A DNA stretch of 64,000 nt, taken from positions 406,280 through 470,279 of the forward strand of contig JASGCS010000001.1 in assembly GCA_030054035.1 (NCBI GenBank), written 5' to 3'. Under the pieces are notes generated by a model, which saw only the letters and a program-made list of their open reading frames with translations, made no database searches and was not told the origin of the DNA. Below, one piece after another: positions 17,128 through 25,578 of this stretch. The DNA is from Candidatus Methylacidiphilales bacterium (GTDB lineage Bacteria; Pseudomonadota; Gammaproteobacteria; JASGCS01). Every line of letters begins with the position of its first letter. Within the stretch, counting starts at the first letter, position 1. Both the position numbers and the translations under genes were made by a program.

Positions 17128-18505
17128 TAAGTCGTAAGTCTTCTAAAGAAGGTATCCTTCCTATCACCGCCCCAAGCGCTACAATTAAAGGGCTGGCAAG
17201 ATGTGTTTTGACTTGGGCTCCTTGTCTGTTTTTAAAATTTCTATTTGTTGAGCTTAGCACCCTAGATCCTTTCGGAAACGACTCACCACCAGCAAAAAAA
17301 CAAAGTGAGCACCCTGACTCTCTCCACTCAAACCCAGCCTCTAAAAAAATTTTGTCAAACCCCTTTGCTTCAGCCATTTTTTTGACACGACTAGAACCTG
17401 GGACAATTAAAGCTTTCATATTTTTATTTATTTTTTTACCTTTCAGAAATGAGGCAACTAATTCTAAGTCACTAAATCTACTATTGGTACATGAGCCTAT
17501 AAAAGCACCTTGGATTGTTAATTGTTGGAGATATGAAACGCCTGAAAGTCCCATATATCCTATAACTTCAGGGTCAACGCTTGATTCGGCTGGTAAGGGT
17601 TGGTCAATACTTATATTTTGGTCGGGGGAAATGCCGTACGAAATTCGTGGTAAAAGATTCTGTAAAGTCATTGCATGATTATTCTCAAAGATAGCATCAC
17701 TGTCTGTTGAAAGCGAATGTATATATGTATGTAATTGGCTTGATTCCAAAGTAGCTCCGATTGGCGTGCTAAAGAAATATTCAGTAGTTATTTGATCGGG
17801 GGAAATAATCCCACTAAACGCCCCGAGCTCAACTGACATGTTACAAATAGTCATTCTACCTTCCAAAGGTATACTTTTTATCAATGAACCACAATATTCA
17901 ATTATCGCGCCATGACCAACTGATGTGCCATATTTTTGTAAAATAGCTAAAACGATATCTTTTGCGGTCGCATATTTGCTCAGTGTGCCATTTATTTCAA
18001 TCTTTATATTCTTGGGTCGAGTTACTGAAATAGTTCTGGTGATTAGTGCTTGCTCTGCCTGACTAGTTCCAATTCCAATCCCTAGACAACCTAACGCCCC
18101 TAAGGTACCTGTATGACTATCGGGGCACACAATAACTGAACCAGGAATTGCAATCCCTCTCTCCGCAACTACCACATGTGAAATTCCTTGATTTTCGTCA
18201 TTGATATCGTACAAATTTATTTTAAATTTATTTGCTAAAGACCTTGTTACCTGTATAGCAATTTCACTATGAGGAACTAAACCAAAATCTGTACGATTTG
18301 CAAAGGTATCAATTGCATGATCAATAATTGCATAAACTGATTCAGGTCTTCTAACCTGCAATGCTCGATCTTCGACACCTTGTAGCGCAATACCACCTGT
18401 CCTCTCATGTAATATAACTCTATCAACATATAATAATTGGATGTTAGAATTGTTGGAAGGTAACACATGTTCGTCCCAAATCTTATCAAAAATTGTTTTT
18501 GCCAT
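17120..18505 (-). CDS. leuC: 3-isopropylmalate dehydratase large subunit
   Basis: [4Fe-4S] aconitase-family enzyme of leucine synthesis (2- to 3-isopropylmalate). From MAKTIFDKIWDEHV at 18505 it has 461 residues, the normal size; a start 4 codons upstream (18517) is also possible, and the long open frame beyond that is not family-like. Cluster cysteines are seen in AFIGSCTNSR and GCSLCFF, with EGRMTICNMSVELGA in between. The C-terminus keeps RVLSSTNRNFKNRQG and the THLASP stretch. The small subunit leuD is not adjacent and not in this window. Confidence 0.94.
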   Translation of the reverse strand: MAKTIFDKIWDEHVLPSNNSNIQLLYVDRVILHERTGGIALQGVEDRALQVRRPESVYAIIDHAIDTFANRTDFGLVPHSEIAIQVTRSLANKFKINLYDINDENQGISHVVVAERGIAIPGSVIVCPDSHTGTLGALGCLGIGIGTSQAEQALITRTISVTRPKNIKIEINGTLSKYATAKDIVLAILQKYGTSVGHGAIIEYCGSLIKSIPLEGRMTICNMSVELGAFSGIISPDQITTEYFFSTPIGATLESSQLHTYIHSLSTDSDAIFENNHAMTLQNLLPRISYGISPDQNISIDQPLPAESSVDPEVIGYMGLSGVSYLQQLTIQGAFIGSCTNSRFSDLELVASFLKGKKINKNMKALIVPGSSRVKKMAEAKGFDKIFLEAGFEWRESGCSLCFFAGGESFPKGSRVLSSTNRNFKNRQGAQVKTHLASPLIVALGAVIGRIPSLEDLRLIT

Positions 18506-18573
18506 GATATCCGACATAATTGATTTTAATGCAAAATTATTAAAAATAATTGGGCAATAAAAAGTGTTAAAAA

Positions 18574-18582
18574 TGGTATAAT
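18574..18582 (+). promoter_or_regulatory. Probable extended -10 promoter of nrdA
   Basis: TGGTATAAT, a perfect extended -10 (TGn-TATAAT) ending 17 nt before the nrdA ATG. No good -35 at 17 nt spacing, as expected for an extended -10. The leader would be about 10 nt. Confidence 0.6.
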
Positions 18583-18597
18583 TGTATGCATACAATT
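18580..18597. promoter_or_regulatory. Perfect 18-bp palindrome over the nrdA -10/start region
   Basis: AATTGTATGCATACAATT is fully self-complementary. It overlaps the end of the -10 box and the predicted transcription start, a classic repressor-operator position. It does not match the NrdR box consensus that I know, nor LexA, ArgR or PurR sites. Confidence 0.45.
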
Positions 18598-18599
18598 CC

Positions 18600-21500
18600 A
18601 TGGCTAAATTCACCGATATTGATAACCTTGAAATAAACCACTCAAACCCTAATACAACTAAAGATTTACAAAGAGAAAACTTAGGTGGTATTTCTTTAAC
18701 TGCACCGGGAAAATACAGAGTAATCAGAAGAAATGGCAGGCTAACTGAATTTGAAATTTCCAAAGTGGAAACTGCTATGACAAAGGCTTTCTTAGCAGAA
18801 GAAGGAGGAATGGCAGCAAGTTCGGAAAGAATTCATGAGCTAGTTGCACAATTAAGCTTGCAAGTAACAAATAATTTATTCAAACGCCTACCCGATGGTG
18901 GGACATTTCACATAGAGGATATCCAAGATCAAGTTGAGCTTGCCTTAATGCGACAAGGCGAACACAAAGTTGCCAGAAGATATGTCCTTTATCGAGAAGA
19001 TAGAAGTAAACTTAGAAAATCAAGCGTTGATAATCAGACTAAACCAGTAATAAATGTAACATTATCTGATGGACATACCGTCGCACTACCGACCGAATTA
19101 TTACTTGCAATGATTAAGAATGCCGCAAACAATTTGGACGATGTGGATACTGGAATGTTGTATAGTGAAACAGTAAAAAATCTTTATGATTTAGTTCCTG
19201 AGCTAGATGTAATTAAGTCGGCAATTATGAGTGCAAAATCTCTTATCGAAAAAGAACCAAATTATTCTTATGTTGCTTCTCGCCTGCTCCTTAAGCTCTG
19301 CAAAATTGAAGCTTACAAAACTCTCTCAATGCCTGTGCCAGCAAGTATTTTTGAACCAATGCAAAATAGCTACCAAGGGTACTTCGAAAAATACATCGCT
19401 TATGCCATTTCGAAAGACTTACTCAGCCATGAGCTTGCCGAATATGATTGCGCTACACTTGCCAAAGTGTTAATTGAACAAAATGATTCTAAATTTAGCT
19501 ACCTGAGTTTACAAACACTTTATGATCGCTACTTTATTCATCATGGCACCAATCGAATAGAATTACCACAAGCGTTTTTTATGCGAGTTGCTATGGGTTT
19601 GGCACTATATGAGAAAAAATCAGAGCGCGAGCAATATGCCATTTTGTTCTATAAGACGCTTTCTAGCTTTCGTTTTATGTCAAGCACTCCAACCCTATTC
19701 AATTCCGGCACACTTAGACCGCAACTTTCAAGTTGCTACCTAACAACAGTACCTGATGATTTAAGTGGTATCTACGAAGCTATTAAAGAAAATGCCCTTC
19801 TTTCAAAATATGCTGGCGGGTTAGGTAACGACTGGACCTCTGTGCGGAGCATGGGATCGCATATAAAAGGCACTAACGGAAATTCACAAGGTGTTGTTCC
19901 GTTTTTAAAAGTAGCGAACGATACTGCCATTGCAGTGAATCAAGGTGGCAAAAGAAAAGGTGCGGTTTGTGCATATCTTGAAACATGGCATTTAGATATA
20001 GAAGATTTTTTGGAGTTAAGAAAAAATACAGGTGATGATCGTAGAAGAACGCACGATATGAATACAGCTAATTGGATTCCAGATCTTTTTATGAAGCGAG
20101 TGCATGAAAAGGGAGAATGGACGCTATTCTCACCTCATGAGACACCTGATTTACATGACATTTATGGCAAAGATTTTGAAAAACGCTATATGCAATATGA
20201 GCAAATGGTCGAACGAGGTGAGATCCTATTGTACAAAAAATTACCTGCATTGACTTTATGGAGAAAAATGCTCACTATGTTATATGAAACGGGACACCCC
20301 TGGATTACATTTAAAGATCCATGTAATATCAGATCACCCCAGCGACATGTTGGAGTGGTCCACTCATCAAATCTATGTACAGAAATCACACTCAACACAA
20401 ACAAAGAAGAAATTGCGGTCTGTAATCTAGGTTCGATAAATCTTAAAGAGCATATGACACCTGAAGGTTTAGATGAGGTAGCGCTCAAAGAGACCGTCTC
20501 TATAGCGGTTAGAATGCTCGATAATGTAATTGAATACAATTATTACAGTGTCGAAAAAGCAAAATTTTCAAATCTAAAGCATAGACCAATCGGTCTTGGG
20601 TTAATGGGGTTCACAGACTTGCTGTATCACTTACGAGTTCCTTATGATAGCGATAAAGCAATTGAAATATCTGATCAATCTATGGAAACAATTAGCTACT
20701 TTGCTATAGAAGCTTCTATGAGTCTTGCCAAAGAACGGGGTCCGTATCAAACATATCAGGGATCATTGTGGAGCAAAGGTATACTTCCAATTGACTCATT
20801 GCGACTCCTCGATAAAGAGAGGGATGGTTTTTTAAAAGTAAACTATAACTCAACAAAAGATTGGGATACGTTAAGGAAGAATGTTACCCAATACGGGGTT
20901 AGGAACTCAAATATAATGGCGATCGCCCCAACCGCGACCATTGCAAACATTTGTGGAGTATCCGCATCTATCGAGCCTACATACCAAAATCTGTATGTCA
21001 AATCTAATTTATCTGGTGAATTCACCTTAATCAATCCGTACCTTGTCACAGACTTAAAAAAGCACAATATCTGGGACGACGTGATGATTAATGATTTGAA
21101 ATATTACGATGGTAGTTTGCAAAAAATTGATCGCATTCCAAATGAAATTAAAAAACTTTATAAAACTGCATTTGAGATTGATCAGCGTTGGTTAATTGAA
21201 TGTGCTTCACGAAGACAAAAATGGATAGACCAAGCTCAGTCTCTTAATCTGTACTATGCAGATACTGACGCCAAAACACTAGACCTAATGTATCAATTAG
21301 CATGGATACGAGGACTAAAGACAACATATTACTTGCGAACCATTGGGGCAACTCATATTGAAAAAACAACTTTAGATTCTAGTAGAAAAAATACTTTGAA
21401 TAGAGTTACTTCAGCAGATAAAATTACAGAATTTGAAAATAAAACCAGTTGTGCGTTTGGAGCTGGAGCTAATGATCAAGAATGCGAGGTTTGTCAATAA
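18600..21500 (+). CDS. nrdA: Ribonucleoside-diphosphate reductase, class I alpha subunit
   Basis: Large subunit of aerobic ribonucleotide reductase. Starting at the ATG at 18600, 966 residues. An ATP-cone comes first (YRVIRRNGRLTEFEISKVE, about residues 40-58), then the barrel with LSSCYL (first redox Cys), SSNLCTEI (Asn, radical Cys, Glu), CNLGSINL (second redox Cys), ATATIANICG and TYYLRT (radical-transfer tyrosines), and a C-terminal C-E-V-C tail for reduction by glutaredoxin or thioredoxin. A TTG 6 codons upstream falls inside the -10/operator and is rejected. nrdB does not follow; a monothiol glutaredoxin does. Confidence 0.96.
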   Translation: MAKFTDIDNLEINHSNPNTTKDLQRENLGGISLTAPGKYRVIRRNGRLTEFEISKVETAMTKAFLAEEGGMAASSERIHELVAQLSLQVTNNLFKRLPDGGTFHIEDIQDQVELALMRQGEHKVARRYVLYREDRSKLRKSSVDNQTKPVINVTLSDGHTVALPTELLLAMIKNAANNLDDVDTGMLYSETVKNLYDLVPELDVIKSAIMSAKSLIEKEPNYSYVASRLLLKLCKIEAYKTLSMPVPASIFEPMQNSYQGYFEKYIAYAISKDLLSHELAEYDCATLAKVLIEQNDSKFSYLSLQTLYDRYFIHHGTNRIELPQAFFMRVAMGLALYEKKSEREQYAILFYKTLSSFRFMSSTPTLFNSGTLRPQLSSCYLTTVPDDLSGIYEAIKENALLSKYAGGLGNDWTSVRSMGSHIKGTNGNSQGVVPFLKVANDTAIAVNQGGKRKGAVCAYLETWHLDIEDFLELRKNTGDDRRRTHDMNTANWIPDLFMKRVHEKGEWTLFSPHETPDLHDIYGKDFEKRYMQYEQMVERGEILLYKKLPALTLWRKMLTMLYETGHPWITFKDPCNIRSPQRHVGVVHSSNLCTEITLNTNKEEIAVCNLGSINLKEHMTPEGLDEVALKETVSIAVRMLDNVIEYNYYSVEKAKFSNLKHRPIGLGLMGFTDLLYHLRVPYDSDKAIEISDQSMETISYFAIEASMSLAKERGPYQTYQGSLWSKGILPIDSLRLLDKERDGFLKVNYNSTKDWDTLRKNVTQYGVRNSNIMAIAPTATIANICGVSASIEPTYQNLYVKSNLSGEFTLINPYLVTDLKKHNIWDDVMINDLKYYDGSLQKIDRIPNEIKKLYKTAFEIDQRWLIECASRRQKWIDQAQSLNLYYADTDAKTLDLMYQLAWIRGLKTTYYLRTIGATHIEKTTLDSSRKNTLNRVTSADKITEFENKTSCAFGAGANDQECEVCQ

Positions 21501-21835
21501 TGGTACTAGACAAAAATGAGACATTAAATCGAATTAAAGAAATCGTTTCAAAAAACGAAATAGTAATTTTTATGAAAGGCACCCCACAATTTCCACAATG
21601 TGGATTTTCTGCTAAAGCATCTAAAGTTCTTGGCGAAGTTGGAGCACAGTATTATGCTGTTAATGTGCTTGAAGATTTAGCTATTTTTAAATTTCTTCCA
21701 GATTTTGCAGCATGGCCAACTTTTCCTCAAATCTACGCCAGAGGAGAATTGATAGGCGGATGTGACATATTGGTTGATTTATATAATTCAGGCGAATTAG
21801 CAGATATAATTAAAAATCAAGACGCTGCTAGCTAA
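21500..21835 (+). CDS. grxD: Monothiol glutaredoxin, Grx4/GrxD family
   Basis: CGFS-type glutaredoxin, 111 residues, involved in Fe-S cluster carriage rather than disulfide reduction. Seen: VIFMKGTPQFPQCGFSAKAS (active-site C-G-F-S), AAWPTFPQIYARGELIGGCD with the T-V/F-P and G-G-C-D glutathione-binding motifs. Its ATG shares the final A of the nrdA TAA stop (TAATG), so it is translationally coupled to nrdA. The start six codons upstream is also possible. Confidence 0.95.
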   Translation: MVLDKNETLNRIKEIVSKNEIVIFMKGTPQFPQCGFSAKASKVLGEVGAQYYAVNVLEDLAIFKFLPDFAAWPTFPQIYARGELIGGCDILVDLYNSGELADIIKNQDAAS

Positions 21836-21842
21836 CGAATAG

Positions 21843-22892
21843 TTAGGCTACCAATTGCCAACTAGCCACTTCTCCTGAACAAAGCGGCACCACCTTCTCC
21901 ACTCCAAACTCATAAACACTTGGTACATTCCAAGGTTTTTTTTGAAGCTCAATCATAGTTTTATTCATTGGGAGCTCATAAAAAAGCGCACCATGTTTGC
22001 TTAAAAAATCTTCTAAGGCGTACAATTTTCCAACTCTTTCAAAAATATCTGCATAAATACTAAGTGCTACAGGAGTATTAAATATACCAGCACATCCACA
22101 GCTTGTTTCTTTGGCACTAATCGCATGTGGGGCGGAATCTGTGCCAGCAAAAAACCATGGCAATCCAGAGGTTGCGGCCATAATCAGGGCGTTTTTATCT
22201 TCGTTGCGTTGAAGTAAGGGCAAACAATAAAAATGAGGGTGTATGCCATTATTAAAAATCGCTCTACGATCCAACAAGAGATGGTGCGGTGTGATAGTTG
22301 CATGTACTCTGCCCTTTTGCGACAGGATAAAATCAACAGAGGTTCTAGTGGTTATATGTTCCATAACAATTTTTAGGGTAGGATGGCGTCTCATGATAAC
22401 AGGAAGTATTTGTTGTATAAATAGCTTTTCACGATCAAATGGATCCACATAAGCAGAAACAACCTCACCATGCAACAATAGCACAGAGTTTGACTCAGCG
22501 ATAGCGGCAAGGATATTATCTAGGACAAGCAAATCTTTCACTCCATGATCTGAGTTAGTTGTTGCCCTGCTTGGGTAGTACTTAAATCCTCTAACGTTAG
22601 GAAGTTTAGTGCACCGGTACACTTCTTCAACACTGGTAGTTTCCTGTAAAAAAAGAGCATAATGAGGTTCAAACAACTTGCCCGGAGGATTTTTTAGCAA
22701 CAATGAATCAACTTGGGATTGGTACTCAGTAACAGCAATTGCGGTAGTAACCGGTTTCTTTAGGTTTGGCATGAGTAACGCTCGATAAAATTGAGAAGCT
22801 GTATGGGGAAGTGCGAAATTCAGCATCTCTTGTTCTCGCAGATGAGTGTGCCAATCATCAGGTTGACGCATTATAATGGATTGCAGGGTCAT
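21843..22892 (-). CDS. pyrC: Dihydroorotase
   Basis: Zinc amidohydrolase of pyrimidine synthesis (carbamoyl-aspartate to dihydroorotate), class II PyrC type, 349 residues. Seen: DDWHTHLRE (metal histidines), the carboxylated-lysine motif FKYYPSRATTNSDHGV, LLLHGEV, VMEHITTR and AGTDSAPH with the catalytic Asp. It diverges from mpl, the starts being 30 nt apart with a repeated TACTTTATAT element in the gap (22895-22904 and 22910-22919), and converges on grxD with a small hairpin over both stops. Confidence 0.97.
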   Translation of the reverse strand: MTLQSIIMRQPDDWHTHLREQEMLNFALPHTASQFYRALLMPNLKKPVTTAIAVTEYQSQVDSLLLKNPPGKLFEPHYALFLQETTSVEEVYRCTKLPNVRGFKYYPSRATTNSDHGVKDLLVLDNILAAIAESNSVLLLHGEVVSAYVDPFDREKLFIQQILPVIMRRHPTLKIVMEHITTRTSVDFILSQKGRVHATITPHHLLLDRRAIFNNGIHPHFYCLPLLQRNEDKNALIMAATSGLPWFFAGTDSAPHAISAKETSCGCAGIFNTPVALSIYADIFERVGKLYALEDFLSKHGALFYELPMNKTMIELQKKPWNVPSVYEFGVEKVVPLCSGEVASWQLVA

Positions 22893-22922
22893 GGTACTTT
22901 ATATATTAGTACTTTATATTTT

Positions 22923-24281
22923 ATGTTATCAAACAAGTCTGAAACGATTCATATTTTGGGTATCTGCGGAACCTTCATGGCGGGTATCGCGCAACTCGCA
23001 TTAAAAAAGGGCTACAGAGTAACCGGAAGTGATTCGCACTATCACGATCCAATTTATAGCCAATTAAAAGGCCTGTCTAAAACTTACGATCTCACGCTTT
23101 TTGAAGGTCATGCATATAAAGATATCTCTCCGTCAACAAGCATGATTATCGTTGGTAATGTAATGACTAGAGGTATGCAAGTTATTGAAGATATGTTGAT
23201 CGGCTCAATCCCATATACTTCAGGACCTCAATGGATGGGTTCGCATATATTAAATGGAAAAAAGGTCATTGCTATTGCCGGAACTCATGGTAAAACAACA
23301 ACTACCGCACTAGTTTCTTTTATACTTCAATCTTGTAAGATTGATTGTGGTTATTTAATTGGTGGAATACCCCTAAACAACAATCTCACTCACGCACATC
23401 TTGGAACTGATTACTTTGTCATTGAGGCTGATGAATATGATAGTGCATTTTTTGATAAGCGATCTAAATTTATACACTACAAACCTACAACGCTGCTAAT
23501 CAATAATCTAGAATTTGATCATGCTGATATTTTTGAGTCAATAGAAGATATTCAGACTCAATTTCATTTTCTCATTAGAACTATGAGCGCCAAGACAAAC
23601 ATATTTGCTAGAAGTGTTCCGTTCATAAAACAGTTAATAGCTAAAGGGTGCTGGTCAAATCTAGTATGGTTGCAATCTAAACAACATTGGTATGCCTATA
23701 AATCCAACCACCACATTATTATCACTTTTAAAAATAAAGTAATATCAAGACTATCGCTGACTGAGTATCCTTCTCTAGAGATTTCATGTAACTCTGAAAA
23801 TGTACTTTCTGCGTATGCAATTTGTACACAACTTGGAGTCTCCGTAACTGACATTGAAAAATATCTTAAAGAATTTAAACAAGTCACCAGACGGATGCAA
23901 AAAATTTACGAATCGCCCTCAATTGTTGTTTACGAAGATTTTGCCCATCACCCTACCTCAATCAAAATTAGCCTCGAATACCTCAAAAATTCTTTTAAAC
24001 CTGATGATACTGGCATCGTAATTGAAATGGGTTCAAATAGCATGAAAATGGGCACATGGGAACAAAAATTACAACTCCTAACCAAACCATATAAAGCCAA
24101 ATTACTCTCTAAAACACCACTTGCTGTAGTATCAAAAAAAACACTGGGAGCATTATTAAACTCGGTCAATGCTCAAGGTTCAAAAAAGAAAAAAGCGATT
24201 ATAATTATGAGTAATAAAAATATTGACCCGCTAAGGGTTAAAATACTAGAGCTAGTTAAAAGTTATGAGCGAAAAAAATAA
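22923..24281 (+). CDS. mpl: UDP-MurNAc:L-Ala-gamma-D-Glu-meso-DAP ligase
   Basis: Mur-ligase family enzyme that reloads recycled murein tripeptide onto UDP-MurNAc. From the ATG at 22923, 452 residues: IHILGICGTFMAGIAQLA, the ATP loop AGTHGKTTTTALV, the Mpl-type EADEYDSAFFDKRSKF, NNLEFDHADIF and DFAHHPTSI. The open frame runs 44 codons further upstream but through the promoter gap and pyrC antisense. With ampD (28544) it shows an active murein recycling route. It overlaps the following kinase gene by 17 nt. Confidence 0.95.
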   Translation: MLSNKSETIHILGICGTFMAGIAQLALKKGYRVTGSDSHYHDPIYSQLKGLSKTYDLTLFEGHAYKDISPSTSMIIVGNVMTRGMQVIEDMLIGSIPYTSGPQWMGSHILNGKKVIAIAGTHGKTTTTALVSFILQSCKIDCGYLIGGIPLNNNLTHAHLGTDYFVIEADEYDSAFFDKRSKFIHYKPTTLLINNLEFDHADIFESIEDIQTQFHFLIRTMSAKTNIFARSVPFIKQLIAKGCWSNLVWLQSKQHWYAYKSNHHIIITFKNKVISRLSLTEYPSLEISCNSENVLSAYAICTQLGVSVTDIEKYLKEFKQVTRRMQKIYESPSIVVYEDFAHHPTSIKISLEYLKNSFKPDDTGIVIEMGSNSMKMGTWEQKLQLLTKPYKAKLLSKTPLAVVSKKTLGALLNSVNAQGSKKKKAIIIMSNKNIDPLRVKILELVKSYERKK

Positions 24282-25578
24282 CCCCACTGAAGCAGTAGTT
24301 CCTAAAAGACTAGGAAGATATATGGTACGTGAACTACTTGGTTCAGGTACACACGGTAGCGTCTACAAAGGATATGATCCGTATGTTGGAAGAATGGTGG
24401 CAATCAAAATTGAAAAAATAACTGAAAGTCCCAACGAAGAAAGTTCTATACAAACCCATCAAAATTTATTCAAAGAAGCGCGCACTACTGGATTCCTCAG
24501 TCACCCCAATATTGTATCTTTATACGATGTAGGAGTCGAAAATAACATATATTTTATAGTTATGGAGTATGTTGAAGGTAACACATTGTCAGTATACTGC
24601 TCAAGTGAAAACAAGGAATTGAGTGACAACCCTCAAAGAGTAATTAAAATTGCTTATGATTGTTGTATTGCATTGGAATATTCACACACCAATAGAGTAT
24701 TACATAGAGATATCAAACCTTCCAATATCATGTTAACGAAAGAGGGGAAGCCAAAAATAATGGATTTTAGCATCGCACATAAAATCCAAAAAGAAGCAGA
24801 AGATCAACAAGTTATCGGCTCACCCACATATATGTCTCCTGAACAAATTCAGGGCAAGGCATTAACTCCAGCTACTGATCAGTTCTCTCTTGCAGTAGTT
24901 ATTTTTTATGTTTTAGCAAAACAGCCACCTTTTTACAACAGCAATATTAAAGAACTTTTTAAATTAATTCTAAAAAGCGAACCCCCCGAACTTCAATCAC
25001 TAAGACCAGATCTGCCTAAAGAGTTGAGTTTAATTTTAAGCAAAGCTATGAGTAAAAACCCTTCCGATCGTTTTCCCAATTGCCAAACATTTGGTAGTGA
25101 GCTCTTGGCACTTTACCGAAGTACTGAAAAATCTAGTTTGAATAAATCCCAACAACATGACGCAATAAGTAGATTGGCTTTCTTTAGTTATTTTAATCAA
25201 GATGAAATAGAATTATTTATTAATTCTTCCACGATGGTGCGTTCAAATAACGGCGATATACTATTTCAAGAAGGGCAAGAAACATACGATCTTTATGTTA
25301 TTATTTCAGGGGAAGTAGATATTATTAAAAATCAAACACTAATCGCCACTTTAAAAAGCGGAGAAGTGTTTGGAGAGATGACCTTCTTAGCTAAAAACTC
25401 CAATTTAAAGAGAACTGCCACAGCAAAATCACGCGGAGAATCTCTAATTCTTAAAATAGATACTCAGATTATTACCAATTTTCCTATTGAGGCACAACTT
25501 AATTACTACAAGGTATTCTGCGAGAATCTTGCTTACCGACTATCAATTACTACATCAAAATTAGCGTCAAAACGCTAA
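24265..25578 (+). CDS. Ser/Thr protein kinase fused to a cyclic-nucleotide-binding domain
   Basis: 437 residues, no membrane helix, so cytosolic. Residues about 18-285 are a eukaryotic-like kinase: glycine loop LGSGTHGSVYKG, K48 in VAIK, E71 in the alphaC helix, H147-R-D149 with N154, D167-F-S169 in place of D-F-G, and SPE at 191. All catalytic residues are kept; only the DFG glycine is Ser. Residues about 304-420 are a Crp-type domain with a phosphate-binding cassette-like FGEMTFLAKNSNLKRTATA (F369, E371, R383). Such fusions suggest kinase control by cAMP, c-di-GMP or another ligand. It overlaps mpl by 17 nt and its stop abuts argA. Targets unknown. Confidence 0.9.
   Translation: MSEKNNPTEAVVPKRLGRYMVRELLGSGTHGSVYKGYDPYVGRMVAIKIEKITESPNEESSIQTHQNLFKEARTTGFLSHPNIVSLYDVGVENNIYFIVMEYVEGNTLSVYCSSENKELSDNPQRVIKIAYDCCIALEYSHTNRVLHRDIKPSNIMLTKEGKPKIMDFSIAHKIQKEAEDQQVIGSPTYMSPEQIQGKALTPATDQFSLAVVIFYVLAKQPPFYNSNIKELFKLILKSEPPELQSLRPDLPKELSLILSKAMSKNPSDRFPNCQTFGSELLALYRSTEKSSLNKSQQHDAISRLAFFSYFNQDEIELFINSSTMVRSNNGDILFQEGQETYDLYVIISGEVDIIKNQTLIATLKSGEVFGEMTFLAKNSNLKRTATAKSRGESLILKIDTQIITNFPIEAQLNYYKVFCENLAYRLSITTSKLASKR

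Noticed and set aside
18506-18763. Long N-terminal extension of LeuC
   Set aside because: Runs through the nrdA promoter and coding start; MAKTIFDKIWDEHV is the normal LeuC N-terminus.
22791-22922. Upstream extension of Mpl
   Set aside because: Antisense to the pyrC start and through the promoter gap; family N-terminus is at 22923.
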